A stretch of 64,000 bases of DNA from Isoetes taiwanensis (GCA_021234155.1 JAJEKV010000002.1:24301159-24365158), one strand, 5' to 3'; numbered from the stretch's first letter, positions 11,351 to 22,760 are shown. The notes: a model not told the origin generated them from the sequence alone. Translations and numbers: made by a program.

Positions 11351-11613
11351 TGTCTGCAGAACCTCTAAAGACAGTGTTACAGAAGAGACTATTCTGCATA
11401 TGGTTGTGTGCTGCATTGTTATTCCTGGGCTGCGTGCATTTATATTTCTTTGTAGCACCCAATATGACTCCTCAAGAGGTTCTGCAACCGCTTGTCTTGT
11501 TGAATGAGACGTTGCCTAATAACGGGGCACCACCTAGAGAGAGATCTGAAGAAACTCTTACACCACCAGATCCAAGTGAGAGCCAGAATGAGGCACCGAG
11601 TTCGTCAGGTTAG
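11157..11613 (+). other. Open frame running from PEPCK exon into unrelated membrane-like tail
   Basis: From the second PEPCK exon the frame stays open to 11613. After about residue 95 of this stretch it leaves PEPCK similarity and enters a hydrophobic segment (CIWLCAALLFLGCVHLYFFV, about 11389-11450), which would span a membrane. A Pro/Glu/Ser-rich tail follows (TPPDPSESQNEAPSSSG). It may be a chance fusion after truncation. There is no evidence that it is expressed. Confidence 0.35.
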
Positions 11614-13190
11614 ATTTTTTTTCTGAATCTCCTTTGCCAGTGATCTAATCTTCAGTTGGGCATGGCATTGAGATTGTTATTTGATGTGTCACATGGTTAT
11701 GGAGAGCTAGAGAGAATTTAAGTGGTTTTATCATTCTGGATCATTTAATAGATGATACGATCTACCTACATTGGCTGGATCAAGAACTTTTGAAATTGCA
11801 AATATAACCAGAATGAGGCCAAATTCTTCCTTGCATCAAGTTCTTGGGCTTTGTTTTGGATTTCTTGAAGTATTAACAATGTTGTCCAAGTCCTTGTTAC
11901 TTATACAATCCATTCAGGAAGCAAGATATTTAGAAATCACTTGATACCAATGACTGCTCTCCTTCAAAGTGGCTCTCCTGTTATATCTATCATGTTGTAT
12001 TTTCTACCTATGATTGTTATCTTACTCTAGATTGGTGAGCTACGTTTTCCTCAAGTTTGTTACTTCAGAAAAAATAAAGTGGATAAGATGTAGAGGAACA
12101 TTCGTGTGTTATGGATGCAGTAAGAGATGTACAAGTAGGCTTGGGCATTTGTTGCTTGTCGATTGTTCCTTGTGAAGGATGTTCAACTGCTTCACACATC
12201 CACAACCATCCATCCTTTTTCCTCCTTCTATACATGATAAATGACCATCCATTCTCTTATTGCTTTCACACATTCATGGCCATCCATCCTAAGGAGCCAT
12301 CCTCCTCTGGTTTTCCATGGAGAAAGGTTTAGGAGACTGTTGAAAAAAAAAAATCTTAACTATACATAATCTCTACAAATTGATCAGGCTTGCCAGGTTC
12401 CAACTACAATGCAGACGAAGATATATTTTACGGCCAAGTTTTAAAGATTGCAATCTTCTCTTCAAATTATGCAGCACCAAAATGCTGTGACTAAAAGAGT
12501 AATAATATGTTAAAGTTGGAAGATGGGATAGATGCTGATAGGTCTGCTTTACATACTGAAGTGAGATTTGATATTTTGTCCTATAGGCTTGGTGGCCTAA
12601 AGAGACATAATATCAACTTTTTCATTTCATTTCTTAGTAGAGTATTAAATTGGTCTGTGATAGTACTAGAATCACTCCTTGATAAACGTCTAGGCCGATT
12701 AAATGATTGTCTTTTGAGAAAGCTATGTTTTATGAAAAAGCTTCCTCAAGACTATGCCAGGCAAGCATTAGGAAATTGTCTGCATACTTAAATTACAAAT
12801 TTAAGCATTTGTCCTACCAATTGTCTAGTCATTGAATTCGAATCTTTCTTGTTTGCCAGGAATTTCTGATATCACAAAAAGAGATTTGGGTACTTGAGAC
12901 ATGCCTCGGGCACCAGAACTCCATGAAGAATGGACGGTCTGCCAATGACTACTTTGTATTGGACTGGTTCTGGCAGTCATTGATGTTTCTTTCTCCCCTT
13001 GGCCATTTATGCATTTTGTCATCAATGTTATAGATGAGATAAGATTACGAGTGCCCTTGTCCATCGATAGTAGGGAGGGATTGCCCTTTAAAGGCAACCC
13101 AAAAATGTCATAAGAGATGGACAAGTACACACCAATCCACAAATGACTTTCAATCTGATGTCTTGTTAGAAAACAGACTTATGAATATGT
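11614..13190. other. Unassigned DNA with short open frames
   Basis: Frames at 12507-12791 (+) and 12825-13142 (-) lack recognisable motifs and I call no gene. AT content is similar to flanking intergenic DNA. Confidence 0.3.
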
Positions 13191-13194
13191 AAAT

Positions 13195-13545
13195 GGCTGG
13201 AGATTTTTTAGATGCAAAAGCAATGATTCAAGGTAAACAAGTCCATGTCGTTATTATAAACAGTGACTTCCCCTAGTTAATATGTATGGTAAATATGAGA
13301 TTGTGGATTCAAGACATGCATCTGATGAAACCTCTATGTGGTTGTATAAACAAATGCCACTGCCGAATATAAAACCAGATAAAGTTACTATTGTTGAGAT
13401 TTTGGTTGCTTGCACTTATACTTCAGCCTTTGGACATGGAAAGTTAATCCATGCCAATGCACTGGAAGCTGAGTTTCACTTGGATGCAGTCTTTAGTTGT
13501 AGCATCCTTGACATGTATGCCAAAGGGGAAAGATTAGCCACCAAT
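13195..13545 (+). pseudogene. PPR protein fragment
   Basis: Broken frames show PLS-type PPR text: QGKQVHVVIINSDF (about 13228-13270), MYGKYEIVD (13282), LYKQMPLPNIKPDKVTIVEI, GKLIHANALEAEFHLDAVF and SCSILDMYAKG. The stop before MYGKYE and the loss of the normal motif spacing show decay. Only about 1.5-2 repeats remain. It may derive from the same ancestral gene as the fragment at 3937-4650, as both are PLS class. Confidence 0.65.
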
Positions 13546-13584
13546 GGCAGTCTAATGACATCAAGCCTAAAAATAAAAACCTAA

Positions 13585-14510
13585 CAAGTCTTAACTTGCT
13601 AAAGCCTTCTGGTGTGCTTTTTGCTAGTTTTTTTTACTTTCATTTTGCAAGCTATAATTTGCAACGCCATAATTTGTTGCACGCTGTTATGGCCTATTCA
13701 AGTGAAATGACACATAAGCTAAAATTGTTTAGATTCCTAATTTTCTAATCTAACGGACATGAAAATTAGAAATGACTGGAAAATTAGATGCCCGCTGCAA
13801 AAAATCCATGGATCCGAATCTTTTGCTCCATAACAAGTGGTTCCCATCTTGCTCCATTGGTGACTGTGAAGGTCTCGAAATTTGAACATAGTCCTTTGTA
13901 AAATTCCAAGGTTTCAATACCATAATGTGCGGAAAGAACAAGCATTTACTGCGGATTCACCTCATGAAGGTTTCTTCCCGTCGAAATGCTTTTCATGTTT
14001 CTATCTTGATTGTATAGCTTTCAGTTCAATCCCACATCTTTGATGGAGATTGGTTAGCAGTAGGCTGTTTCTGTACTATGCATTTATCAGATTTCCTGGA
14101 GATCGATGGGGATGCTAATTACATGCTCAGAGTACCAGTAGACATGCCAGAATACTGGACTTCTCTGTCATAAAAGGAGTTGAATCTACTCTGCGCTCTG
14201 CTGGCTTGTGCTCAGGAGTTGCTCTCATGTGAGCTTTCTCATTTCCCATTTTGAGTCATCTTCTTATGTGCTTCAGAACATGTAGATGCTCTCTGTTAGG
14301 CCATATCTATATGTTATGCACTAGATAAACTTTCTTTCTGTCTAATAGCATTCCTTCTACTCACTGTTTCCTGGGCCCTAGATTGAGCAAGGTCTAATTC
14401 ACGGACCTTGCTAATAACACCCTCTGCAAGGGCACATTTCTAGCAACAGCTTATCTAGTTGAATTGAGTAAGTGCAAAACAACCCAGTTGTATTTAATCA
14501 AGAGACATCA
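13585..14510. other. Unassigned intergenic DNA
   Basis: No coding motif, RNA gene or transposon end is seen. Confidence 0.3.
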
Positions 14511-14511
14511 C

Positions 14512-14603
14512 AAGTTTATGAACATGTTATGGTTGTAAATTATCACAGGCTTGTGGTAAGTTTAAGAACATGTTATGGTTGTAAATTATCACAAGCTTGT
14601 GGT
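14512..14603. repeat. Tandem duplication, 46-bp unit
   Basis: Two adjacent near-identical copies of a unit containing gaacatgttatggttgtaaa and attatcacarGcttgtggt (14512-14557 and 14558-14603). Confidence 0.75.
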
Positions 14604-14790
14604 TGTGTCCTCTGATATAAAACTCGTATAACGACCCTGCATGTTGTAGCATTACTTCAGTCACTGCTGTCTTCAAGGCATAGGAGTGATGTATTCTTTA
14701 TGGTGCATTTTGCTAAGAATAAGAGTTTCTGCTACCCGTGATTGATCCTGTAAAAGTCTTTGCCATAGGTATGAAAATCATGTCCATCCA

Positions 14791-14890
14791 CAATTTAATG
14801 CATTCAGCATTTATATTCTCATCTATGGTTCAAGAAATACAATTTAATGCATTCAGCATTTACATTCTCATCTACGCTTCAAGAAATACT
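14791..14890. repeat. Tandem duplication, 50-bp unit
   Basis: Two adjacent copies of a unit beginning caatttaatgcattcagc and ending caagaaatac, differing by a few bases. Confidence 0.75.
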
Positions 14891-16230
14891 TGAAGTAAAC
14901 GTCAGGATACGCAGCCTCTGCAAACGTTTGAGACAATGGGTATAACATAAGAAGCACATTTATACACATGCAGCACATGTCTATTAAGAAGAATTAACGC
15001 ATGTTCAGCATCCCCATATGATCCTTCGTTGGTTGAGACTATTTGTGATCCTTCCTAACAACGTTCTCAGGCTACGGGATCTGGCAATCCAAAGCATTGC
15101 TTTACATTGCGCAGCAGTTGACCATAACTGAAGCACAATACACTTCGAAGCACATAAAATTTTGTCAAGCTTCTACTGCCAGAGCATCTTTTCTGTGTCA
15201 ACGTGCACGTGCACTGTATATCCGCATGATACCACAAGATGGTGTAACAAGATGGTGCTTACACCACTGACATGGTTTATCAATCCCAAATGTGCCTTGA
15301 ATTCACCAATTAGAATTTACATATGTCATGATTATTTCAAATGTATATTCATCAGTTTTTGTGATTAGTTCAAGGCTGGTGCTTCCTCACAATTTAATTC
15401 TGGATTTAGTATTTGAAACTCGCTTAGACCTTATTAAAATTTCAGTGCTCTCGAGGTCTTTGATTAAGGCTTCCCTTGAAAACTTCTAGTTGTTAAAAAC
15501 AGCTGCCTACTGGGAACTCCTTAGCATGTCTTGATCCTGACAACCATAGACAAAGTATTTCAATAAATCAAATGCATAGATTGTATTAGCACCTAATACT
15601 ATTATCTTGTTTGCATCTAAAGGCCAGCTTCAGCCATGTTTGTCTCAGCCAACTGACCCCTTTAACATTTACATCTCTTAGACATTGCATCTGATCTGCC
15701 CTTAGTCATGGGAACAAAAGATAAACCCTTCTGATTGATAAGGAGCAGTCTGATGGAAGACTAACTTCTTTGGAATGGACTATCTTGGAGATGGTCTAAG
15801 AAGTTCATCCCAAAAGAATTATCAAGGGAGCTAATTTATTGGCATCTTGCCATATTTTTCAAAACTGTACTTACCGGAGAGAATTCGTTGCAGAATGAAA
15901 CCAGCGTTCTCCAATTTCATTGATGCATGATACAATGATATTCGTCTCGGCAGAATCTAGGGTAAAGCACTGGCAAACGTTAAAGAGGCAGTTAACTACT
16001 CAGAAAGACATGGTTCATACAGAGGAAGGAAAAGCTAAGGGCAAAGTAAACAGAAGAAACAGGAGGGATATTGTAGAGCTTTTTAGGAGATACAAAAGCG
16101 CCCAATATGGCAGATAAAACCGCGCCCAGAATAGGAACGATCTGAGCCGATGAAGCCAAGTTTTACTTAAGTTATTTTAATCTAGCCTATGGCCGTAAAA
16201 GGAGAAAAGCCATTATCGCCTCCTTCCCTC
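14891..16230. other. Intergenic DNA upstream of the glucanase
   Basis: No gene is recognised. The open frame at 15920-16117 is short and motif-free. The distal part probably includes regulatory DNA of the downstream GH17 gene. Confidence 0.3.
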
Positions 16231-16232
16231 CT

Positions 16233-16239
16233 TATAAAA
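16233..16239 (+). promoter_or_regulatory. TATA box of the GH17 gene
   Basis: TATAAAA lies 46 bp before the ATG at 16286, behind a pyrimidine-rich stretch (cctccttccctcc). A CA-containing start region (aactcaactcagcg) lies 20-30 bp downstream, which is the expected spacing for a plant core promoter with a short 5' UTR. Confidence 0.6.
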
Positions 16240-16285
16240 CTTTGCTCCCAAACTCAACTCAGCGTAAGCAACTTCAACTTGTTTA

Positions 16286-17335
16286 ATGGCTTCTTGCATT
16301 ATCATTCTAGTGGCAATCCTTGCAGTTTCAAGAGAAGCTCTTGCACAAGATAGCATCCCTCTCTTTGGCATCAATTATGGCCAGGTTGCAGACAACTTGC
16401 CTCCCCCATCACGAGTTGTGCCCATGCTCAAGTCTATGAGGGTTGGGATGGCCAGAATTTTTGACTATAATCCTAGCATTCTTTCCGCTTTTGCAAATAG
16501 TGGCATTCCATTATGGATTTCTGTTCCAAATTCTGAGATACGGCAGTTGGCTTTTGTTCCAAATTATGCAGAACGTTGGGTAAGAAGTAACGTCCTAAGA
16601 TATCGAAACACTAAGATCCAGACCGTGTTGGTGGGTAATGAGGTGCTAGCAAGTTGGAACATTGGAAGTTATGGTAATTACCTAGTACAAGCGATGAGGC
16701 GAATCAAGGTAGCCCTAAACAGGGTGGGGCTTCAACAAGTGATGGTGGCAACCCCATTGTCAGGGGACATCTTGGAGGCATCATACCCACCATCAAGTGG
16801 TAGTTTTAGGAGTGACCTAAGTTCCATAATGGGTCCTTTGCTAGAATTCCTAAATGAGACCAATTCAGTATTTTGTGCCAATCTATATCCCTATTATGCA
16901 TTTGCATCAAACCCTGAACAAATAAATCTAGAATATGCCTTGTTAAATAGTTCAGAACCAGTGGTGTATGATGGCAACTATTCTTACACAGCTCTTTTAG
17001 ATGCCATGACCGATGCTGTTTATGCTGCCCTTGATAAAGCTGGCTATGGCAATATGAAGCTTGTGATTACTGAGACTGGTTGGCCATCTGCTGGAGCCAC
17101 TTATGCCACAAAGCAATATGCTGCTACTTTTAATGGTAAATTGCTCGAAAAATTAGAAAACAATGAAGGCACTCCTAGAAAGCCTGATGTTGCAGTGCCT
17201 ACTTTTATTTTTGCATTATTTAATGAAGACAGGAAGTCTGGAGCTCTTATAGAGAAGAATTGGGGTTTGTTATACCCTAGTGGCAGGAGCGTCTACCAAC
17301 TTTCTAGTATTGGTAGGCAACATGTTTGCTATTAG
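16286..17335 (+). CDS. Glucan endo-1,3-beta-glucosidase, GH17, secreted
   Basis: This 349-residue single-exon protein belongs to glycoside hydrolase family 17, which hydrolyses internal beta-1,3-glucan (callose) bonds in the wall or apoplast. A hydrophobic signal peptide (residues 1-20) precedes the mature start at about QDSIPLFGINYGQVADNLP. The general acid/base Glu sits in VGNEVLA (E119) and the nucleophile Glu in ITETGWPSAG (E263). NLYPYYAF and NWGLLYPSG are also conserved. Candidate N-glycosylation sites are N190, N221 and N231. Length equals that of classical PR-2-like enzymes without a C-terminal CBM43 or GPI signal. There are no internal stops, so the gene is probably functional. The start is supported by TATA spacing and the signal peptide. 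The last exon bases are duplicated downstream. Confidence 0.92.
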   Translation: MASCIIILVAILAVSREALAQDSIPLFGINYGQVADNLPPPSRVVPMLKSMRVGMARIFDYNPSILSAFANSGIPLWISVPNSEIRQLAFVPNYAERWVRSNVLRYRNTKIQTVLVGNEVLASWNIGSYGNYLVQAMRRIKVALNRVGLQQVMVATPLSGDILEASYPPSSGSFRSDLSSIMGPLLEFLNETNSVFCANLYPYYAFASNPEQINLEYALLNSSEPVVYDGNYSYTALLDAMTDAVYAALDKAGYGNMKLVITETGWPSAGATYATKQYAATFNGKLLEKLENNEGTPRKPDVAVPTFIFALFNEDRKSGALIEKNWGLLYPSGRSVYQLSSIGRQHVCY

Positions 17336-17435
17336 AAAAGAAGTGAAGGATTGGGGTTTGCTATAACTTAGTTGCAGGAGCGTCTACCAACTTTCTAGTA
17401 TTGGCAGGCAATCTCTTTACTATTAGAAAAGAAGT
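17254..17435. repeat. 91-bp tandem duplication over the GH17 stop codon
   Basis: 17254-17344 (gaagaattggggtttgttat ... attagaaaagaagt) is followed directly by a diverged copy at 17345-17435. The unit includes the last 27 sense codons and the TAG. The second copy lies in the 3' UTR and leaves the protein unchanged. Confidence 0.8.
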
Positions 17436-17980
17436 GTCCTTTATTACAAAATTCATTTACTTTTGGATTTCAATGTGTCTTTTAGTAGACATATTGAAAT
17501 ATGATTGGATAGAAATTCAAAGTTCAATAAGGAATGTTTCTTTTTGTTAAAGTTTCATCTCTTTTAGCCATTTTTTGTATGACACTTGTTATATCAATGA
17601 TTTTGATATTGTTATTGCACTTTTGTGAAACTTTTCTATTATTCAAATTAGATATAATGATTCAGCTATAATGACTTGAATATAAGGACCAGATCCTATT
17701 AAGGGCAATGACAATTGTTTTTTTTGCCCTCAAATGCCCAAAATTCTCATTCTATAAAGTTGGCCATTAAACAGATAAAATAGCATGTCGCTCCACGGAA
17801 TACCTTTGTTAGGAGGGGTTAGGAGTGGAATGTCGCTGAGAAGCTTAATGTGAACATAATTGTCTTTTCAGTGGAATCTTGCGCTAATATGCATCGGAAG
17901 CTTATTTTTATTTATTTGTATTGAATTATGTGTGAACAATAACAACAAATGTACATAAATAGGTTTTGTATTTAATTTAT
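17436..17980. other. GH17 3' UTR and intergenic DNA
   Basis: An AATAAG word (about 17525) is a possible polyadenylation signal. No other feature is recognised. Confidence 0.35.
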
Positions 17981-18038
17981 TAGAAATCATCTATCTATAT
18001 ATAATAATAAAAGCAAAATGTAGTGTGTGCAGAGGATC

Positions 18039-18502
18039 TCGGCCGTCAAATTTTTTTAGTACCAGCACATAACTACCATTGAAACCATTGAATCCAACAC
18101 ATTTAAATTAAAATCCCCCTTAAACCCCCTTTGGTTTGGGTGCATATTCACACGGGGGTGACTCCGGGCAACGAGAGCTGTTGGATAGGCATATTCACCC
18201 TTTATTCCTTAATCTACACCGTACGTAAAGTTCCTCGTTTGTGGGGTATGCAAGTACAAGATTTGCTATACTGTATAACAAGATTCACAAAATACTATAA
18301 GATTTCAAGCGGAATACTACATGGTGTTGATTTCAATGCGTGCAAAATACAAATCTGAGGGGCTCGGGCGCCCTACGCCACCCCGTGTGAATATGCACCC
18401 AAACCAAAGGGGTTTTAGGGGGTTTTAATTTAAATGTGTTGGATTCAATGGTTTCAATGGTAGTTATGTGTTGGTACTAAAAAAATTTTGACCCTTCGGC
18501 CC
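18039..18502. mobile_element. Foldback MITE, copy 1
   Basis: Long terminal inverted repeats of about 120 bp bound a core of about 220 bp. The left arm 18039-18158 (ggccgtcaaatttttttagt, aaccccctttggtttgggtg) pairs with 18381-18502. The core contains caacgagagctg, ccctttattccttaatctac and cgtttgtggggtat. The same element in opposite orientation occurs at about 32572-33093 with a conserved core. No protein is encoded, so it is non-autonomous. The upstream tctatctatatataataata resembles Helitron 5' ends but is not demonstrated to be one. Confidence 0.8.
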
Positions 18503-19540
18503 TAAAAAAAACAATGACGTAAGAATATATAAGACATGTAAAACATGTAGCGTAACATAATATAACTATAATATTATAGCATAATAATGAAATATAATAA
18601 TATATGCTATAGAAACATTTTATTTAGAATTTTATTGAGTTATTGAAAATAGCAAAGGTATTGGAGCAGTTTTGGAACATTAAAAGAACAACACAAGGTT
18701 AGAAGAATAATAAGAGTAACATAAGCTTATAATTCTAATTGCATATTAACTTAAGCAATGGTCACAAAAGCATAATGGTGGAAGGGCATAATGGTAGTTA
18801 TAATGCTACATATTGAGAGGAAGGATTAGATTCTTATTTTGCGGGAATAAAGAAGCATTATTAGACTTCACATTTGTCAAGATTAGCCAAATTTCAACCT
18901 AATAATAGAAACCAAACAGACTCAAAATAATTTTGGATAAACCAAATGCCCAATCATTGAAGGCACACAAGATGGTGCCCAGTCCTCTAAATTAGAATGA
19001 TGCTTCTAAAATAGTACAATTCATAATTGGTGGCTATAACATTGCCATATTGTTGTTCCACAGTAAAACCAAGTAGGAAGAAATCTTACTTGTTCAAATT
19101 TTTATGAATGTAAGGTTCAAATCTCTCTCAAGGACATAAACAGATTTCTAATGTTACCTCCTTAGGATCCAACAATCGATTCCATTCCAATGGTATTAGC
19201 ATGCCTTGAGCTGCAACATTACGTCTTTGTCTAGCAATTTCGATGGAATTGAATCATAAGATACGTGGATAGCGTTGTCAAGGACCCTTCTCATGATTAA
19301 GTGCATGCATATAGGAGATTGTCCATAACAAGCTGGCCTTGGATTAGTGGGTAATTGGCTCTTCTGCTACCGATGTCGATACAAGACTGCATCATCAACA
19401 TCATGGCCATCAACATCATCGCCATCATAATACAAACATATGCTGTCATAATTTGTCATAATTTGCCTTATTCACTCCCATATGTGAAGATGTACCTGTA
19501 CAAAATTATGCAAAGCAGAAAGAGATAAAAGCCAAGCTTT
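18503..19540. other. Unassigned AT-rich DNA
   Basis: No recognisable gene or element end. Confidence 0.3.
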
Positions 19541-20005
19541 ATAAAGCGGTATTTTTCCTCACAAGCAAGCTGATTAAATATCTCAGTAACATCCACTAAA
19601 TGTCCCGCTTCGTACTGTGAAAACACCGAAAGTTCATTAGTAACAACATTGGATTTAAACTAAGTAGAATCAAAGAGAGGAGTCATGTGTCTCGTAATTG
19701 AAGAAAAATTAATATCTTTTACGATTGAGAGGAACTATAACATCATCTGGGTTCCTGCATTCTTACTCGAACTTCATGGTCAAAGTCGAAATCCTCGGAA
19801 CCATAATCAAAGTCGGATAATTCAAAATCAAGCAGCTCCTCGTCCTTATGCTCAAAATCCCCCACTTCTGTCATTCTTGGTGGAGCTGATTTTCCCGATC
19901 AAAATAGACAAATACGATCCACCATCAAACACACATCGAGAGGAACCACCACATCCCTGTGATGATCAAAGTTTCATTAAATTATACCTTCTGAGAGCTA
20001 TGTAA
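19541..20005 (-). pseudogene. Probable CACTA-derived fragment with acidic exon
   Basis: On the minus strand, about 19555-19640 reads EAGHLVDVTEIFNQL, resembling VLVDVSEIFVYPQQ in the CACTA DUF4216 fragment at 461-736. Upstream on that strand, an open stretch (about 19745-19880) encodes an acidic peptide with DEELLDFELSDFDYGSEDFD, comparable to the acidic tails of such proteins. Frames are not continuous. The assignment is by similarity to the other fragment in this window and is tentative. Confidence 0.3.
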
Positions 20006-20410
20006 TATGCGATTTACAGCCATGATCAAATCGGAACCGAAAAAAGGCAACCCAAAAAGGCTAGAGCAAAAACCTGAATGTATAAACGGAAGAAAGGTAA
20101 CCCTAGGTAACGCCACAGCAACAGCTATGGCCGATTTGCTCGCCATGTCGAAGAAGACGGGCTACACCATCCCTCCAAAGTATGATATCGCAAGAACCAC
20201 GAAACATTAGGGGACGATTCTTGCAAATAGAAGATTGGATATAGCAAGTGGTCGATTGTACTGTTTAGAAGAACCTTTATACGGGCCTCGACGCCGGTTC
20301 TTAGCCGGTAGCATGAGAAAACCCTAGCCTTATGGTCCTCGATCCTTGCACTGTAAAAGAAACAATAGTTTTTTAGGAATATAGAAGTAGAGAACCCTAA
20401 AATATCAAAA
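20006..20410 (-). other. Short minus-strand frame with transit-peptide-like start
   Basis: The minus strand at about 20150 begins MASKSAIAVAVALPRVTFLP, which has the Ser/Ala/basic composition of an organellar transit peptide. It stops after about 55 residues and no body of a protein follows. This may be a captured first exon or chance. Confidence 0.2.
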
Positions 20411-20414
20411 TATT

Positions 20415-20590
20415 GCATGTTTAAGGGTTAACCATTGAAAAATATGATGAAAATTTATTAGAGCGTATGCGCACTCTAGATATACGCATTAGTATGTCCC
20501 ATGAAATACGACAAACAATCATATGAAAACCATAGGGAAAAAGGTATAAAAATACAAGGGAAACCCCCTGTTATTATGTTATTATGCTAC
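20415..20590 (-). repeat. Dispersed repeat shared with 30205-30385
   Basis: The reverse complement of this segment matches 30205-30385 in order: aaatatgtagcat, cagggggttt, gtatttttatac, ctatggttttcatatgatt, catactaa, gtatatctagagygc and ttttcaatggttta. Both copies sit directly beside fragments of captured genes (GH10-type modules here, kinase there), so it may be an element terminus. Confidence 0.6.
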
Positions 20591-21290
20591 ATATTTATTT
20601 TGAGAAACCAGCGTGAACGATTTTGCCCAGATTTTCACTCCTTGCTTGATGGTTTGTCGGCCGCGGGTTTTTTTTTACCTCTGTTGGCGGCCCTCCTTCC
20701 TGAAGAGATCGTGTTTCATTTGGCTTTTGATGAAGTCAGATTTAATTTCTGTCTATCTACTTGCAAAAGCCATTCTGTGAAGTATTTTGCCGTATTCTGT
20801 GAAGTCCCCAGAAGCCATAGGAACCATAGTCGGTGGTTTCGGTTTATAAAATGGCAGATTTATTTTCTTAAGGGCATTGAACCGATCAAGTTTCGCTTCA
20901 CAATTACAGCTTTTCATGGTGCTAAATGAACGGACTTAGGAGGTCATGAAAACCCTCAGGCATAGCACAGGCCTTAAATATGTGGTACGTCTGTCCTTGA
21001 GGTGATTTGGATGGCAACTTTCGAACAAATGGATTCGATCCGGATAAGTAATCATTACGTTTTTCTTTTTTGGATTATATTTATACCGACCTTTCCCATA
21101 ATCTTTGCTATTGTGTTCTTTGGAGTTTGCACATGGTTTGTCATTTTTATATGAATCTTTGAAGTCCGTGCTTTTTCGGAAGGCCAAATATGCCTTGCAG
21201 GTACGTATCTAATATCCAAATCTATTGTTCTTAAGAGTGCTCATGTATTCCCATCTGGTCATTGTGATTATAGAGAAATTTCCTTGCAAA
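20591..21290 (+). other. Unassigned DNA before the xylanase-type modules
   Basis: The open frame at 20501-20929 has no recognised motif. Earlier exons of the GH10-type gene may lie here but I could not identify them. Confidence 0.25.
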
Positions 21291-21299
21291 GGTTATAGG

Positions 21300-22760
21300 A
21301 AAATGAGTATATGGCATTAGTGGATGTTGTTCAAGATAGGACAAAGGTTTTGGATAGCGTCTGGGCAAACATTGAAGGGAGTTTCATTGTCCAAGTTATA
21401 CCCGAAAATACTGTTTTCTACTTAGAAGGACCTTGCAGGGAGGTAGGTGCACCAATTAGAGGGTAGTTGCAATGGTGATTTCGGGCTGCCAAATGGTGAG
21501 CGAGTCTTTATACATTTTGATGGATATGGATTATAGGAATGCCATGTTTATGCCAACATATCCACTATATCCACTTAACGTAAAACAGAGCAATGTTCTA
21601 AGGAGTCCAATTCCGCACAACCCTCTTGATGGGCACGAGTTGAATCAGCAGATTAATGACCTTGCTTTTCACCATCGTAATTGTCATATCATAGAAAACA
21701 GTAATTTTGCAGATGGATTGAAAGGATAGTCCGGACATTCTTGTACAATATCCCTGTGCGAGGAAAGAAATGACTACAAGGTTCTTCCTCACAAAGGAAA
21801 ATATTTTGCGACTACTTCAGTCGCAAAAAGAAAGTTGGCGGGGGATTGAACAAGATATAACCGGTAGGTTGAAAGGAAGCACATTGTATGGCGTGCATGC
21901 AATGGTTAGGATCCATGGAGGATCTCGATTCTTGAGAGGTTCTTTGCAAACATCCCGAGCGCACACTATATTTCTCTTGGAAGGTAAGAGTTTTGGCCAG
22001 CTCTAACTTCATCTCTTGATATCTTTGACATATGATGTTGCATATCCTAGTGATACACCATTTAACACCTCGCCGGGCCTTAGGTGAAGTAACTAGCTCA
22101 TATTGGCTAAACAGGTATTTAAACTAATGTCAAAGTTGTGCGATTGTATAACAATAATGTGGGACTAAATTTATGTGCCACATGACACCTATGTTAGACT
22201 CGTCACTTGTTCTTATAACGGATCAAACTCCTCCCAAATTGGTTTGTTTCTTTGTAGACGCTAATTGTGCATTTGCACAATCTTGCAAGATGTCAAGGAG
22301 GATAGGTATCTCTCTGCTCAAGTCTTTGGATTTCTTATCATTATAGAGGCTATATAATTGTTGGTTAGGATAAGACTCATGCCTTGCGAAGGAGTATGCC
22401 ATTTGTCTATGCCATTAGTTTGTGATGTGAGGTAATTTGCTTGAGAATGTGGATATGAAACCCTCAATAATATTAGCTTTAATACCATTGCAAGTGTGAG
22501 CTATATATCAGGTTAACTTTTTCTTTGGTTCATGGAGGTCTTTATATGCAATGATGAATACTAGCGGAGATAAGATTTTATTGATTGGTTATTGATATGT
22601 TCGGGATTAATGCATCAAAGTCTCAATGGAGTACATTGGAGGGCGAATTTTGTCTTCCATGTGCACCAAAGAAGGTCGTCGCTTATCTTGAAGGGCCACC
22701 GGTGGAGTTGACATTCTTGTTGACAACTTTTCTATTACAATTCTTTGAAAAGAAAAATTT
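21300..22760 (+). pseudogene. GH10 xylanase-type carbohydrate-binding modules (fragment)
   Basis: Three stretches match the CBM4/9-type modules that precede the catalytic domain of plant GH10 endo-1,4-beta-xylanases. First, about 21327-21450 encodes the end of one module (DSVWANIEGSFIVQ, ENTVFYLEGPC). Second, 21679-21985 encodes most of the next (IIENSNFADGLKG, then a TAG, SGHSCTISLCEERNDYKVLP, GKYFATTSVAKR). After a frame change it reads ESWRGIEQDITGRLKGS and MVRIHGGSRFLRGSL. Third, after a gap of about 600 bp that is probably an intron, 22597-22750 completes it (SQWSTLEGEFCLP, KKVVAYLEGPPVE). There is an in-frame stop near 21730 and a shift near 21825. No GH10 catalytic motif was found. This is a broken copy or captured fragment. 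Confidence 0.75.

Noticed and set aside
11241-11462. Minus-strand open frame
   Set aside because: It is antisense to the PEPCK exon and its open tail, with no motif of its own.
17985-18038. Helitron 5' end at tctatctatatataataata
   Set aside because: Word composition is similar, but there is no matching 3' hairpin-CTRR and it abuts a foldback element that explains the locus.
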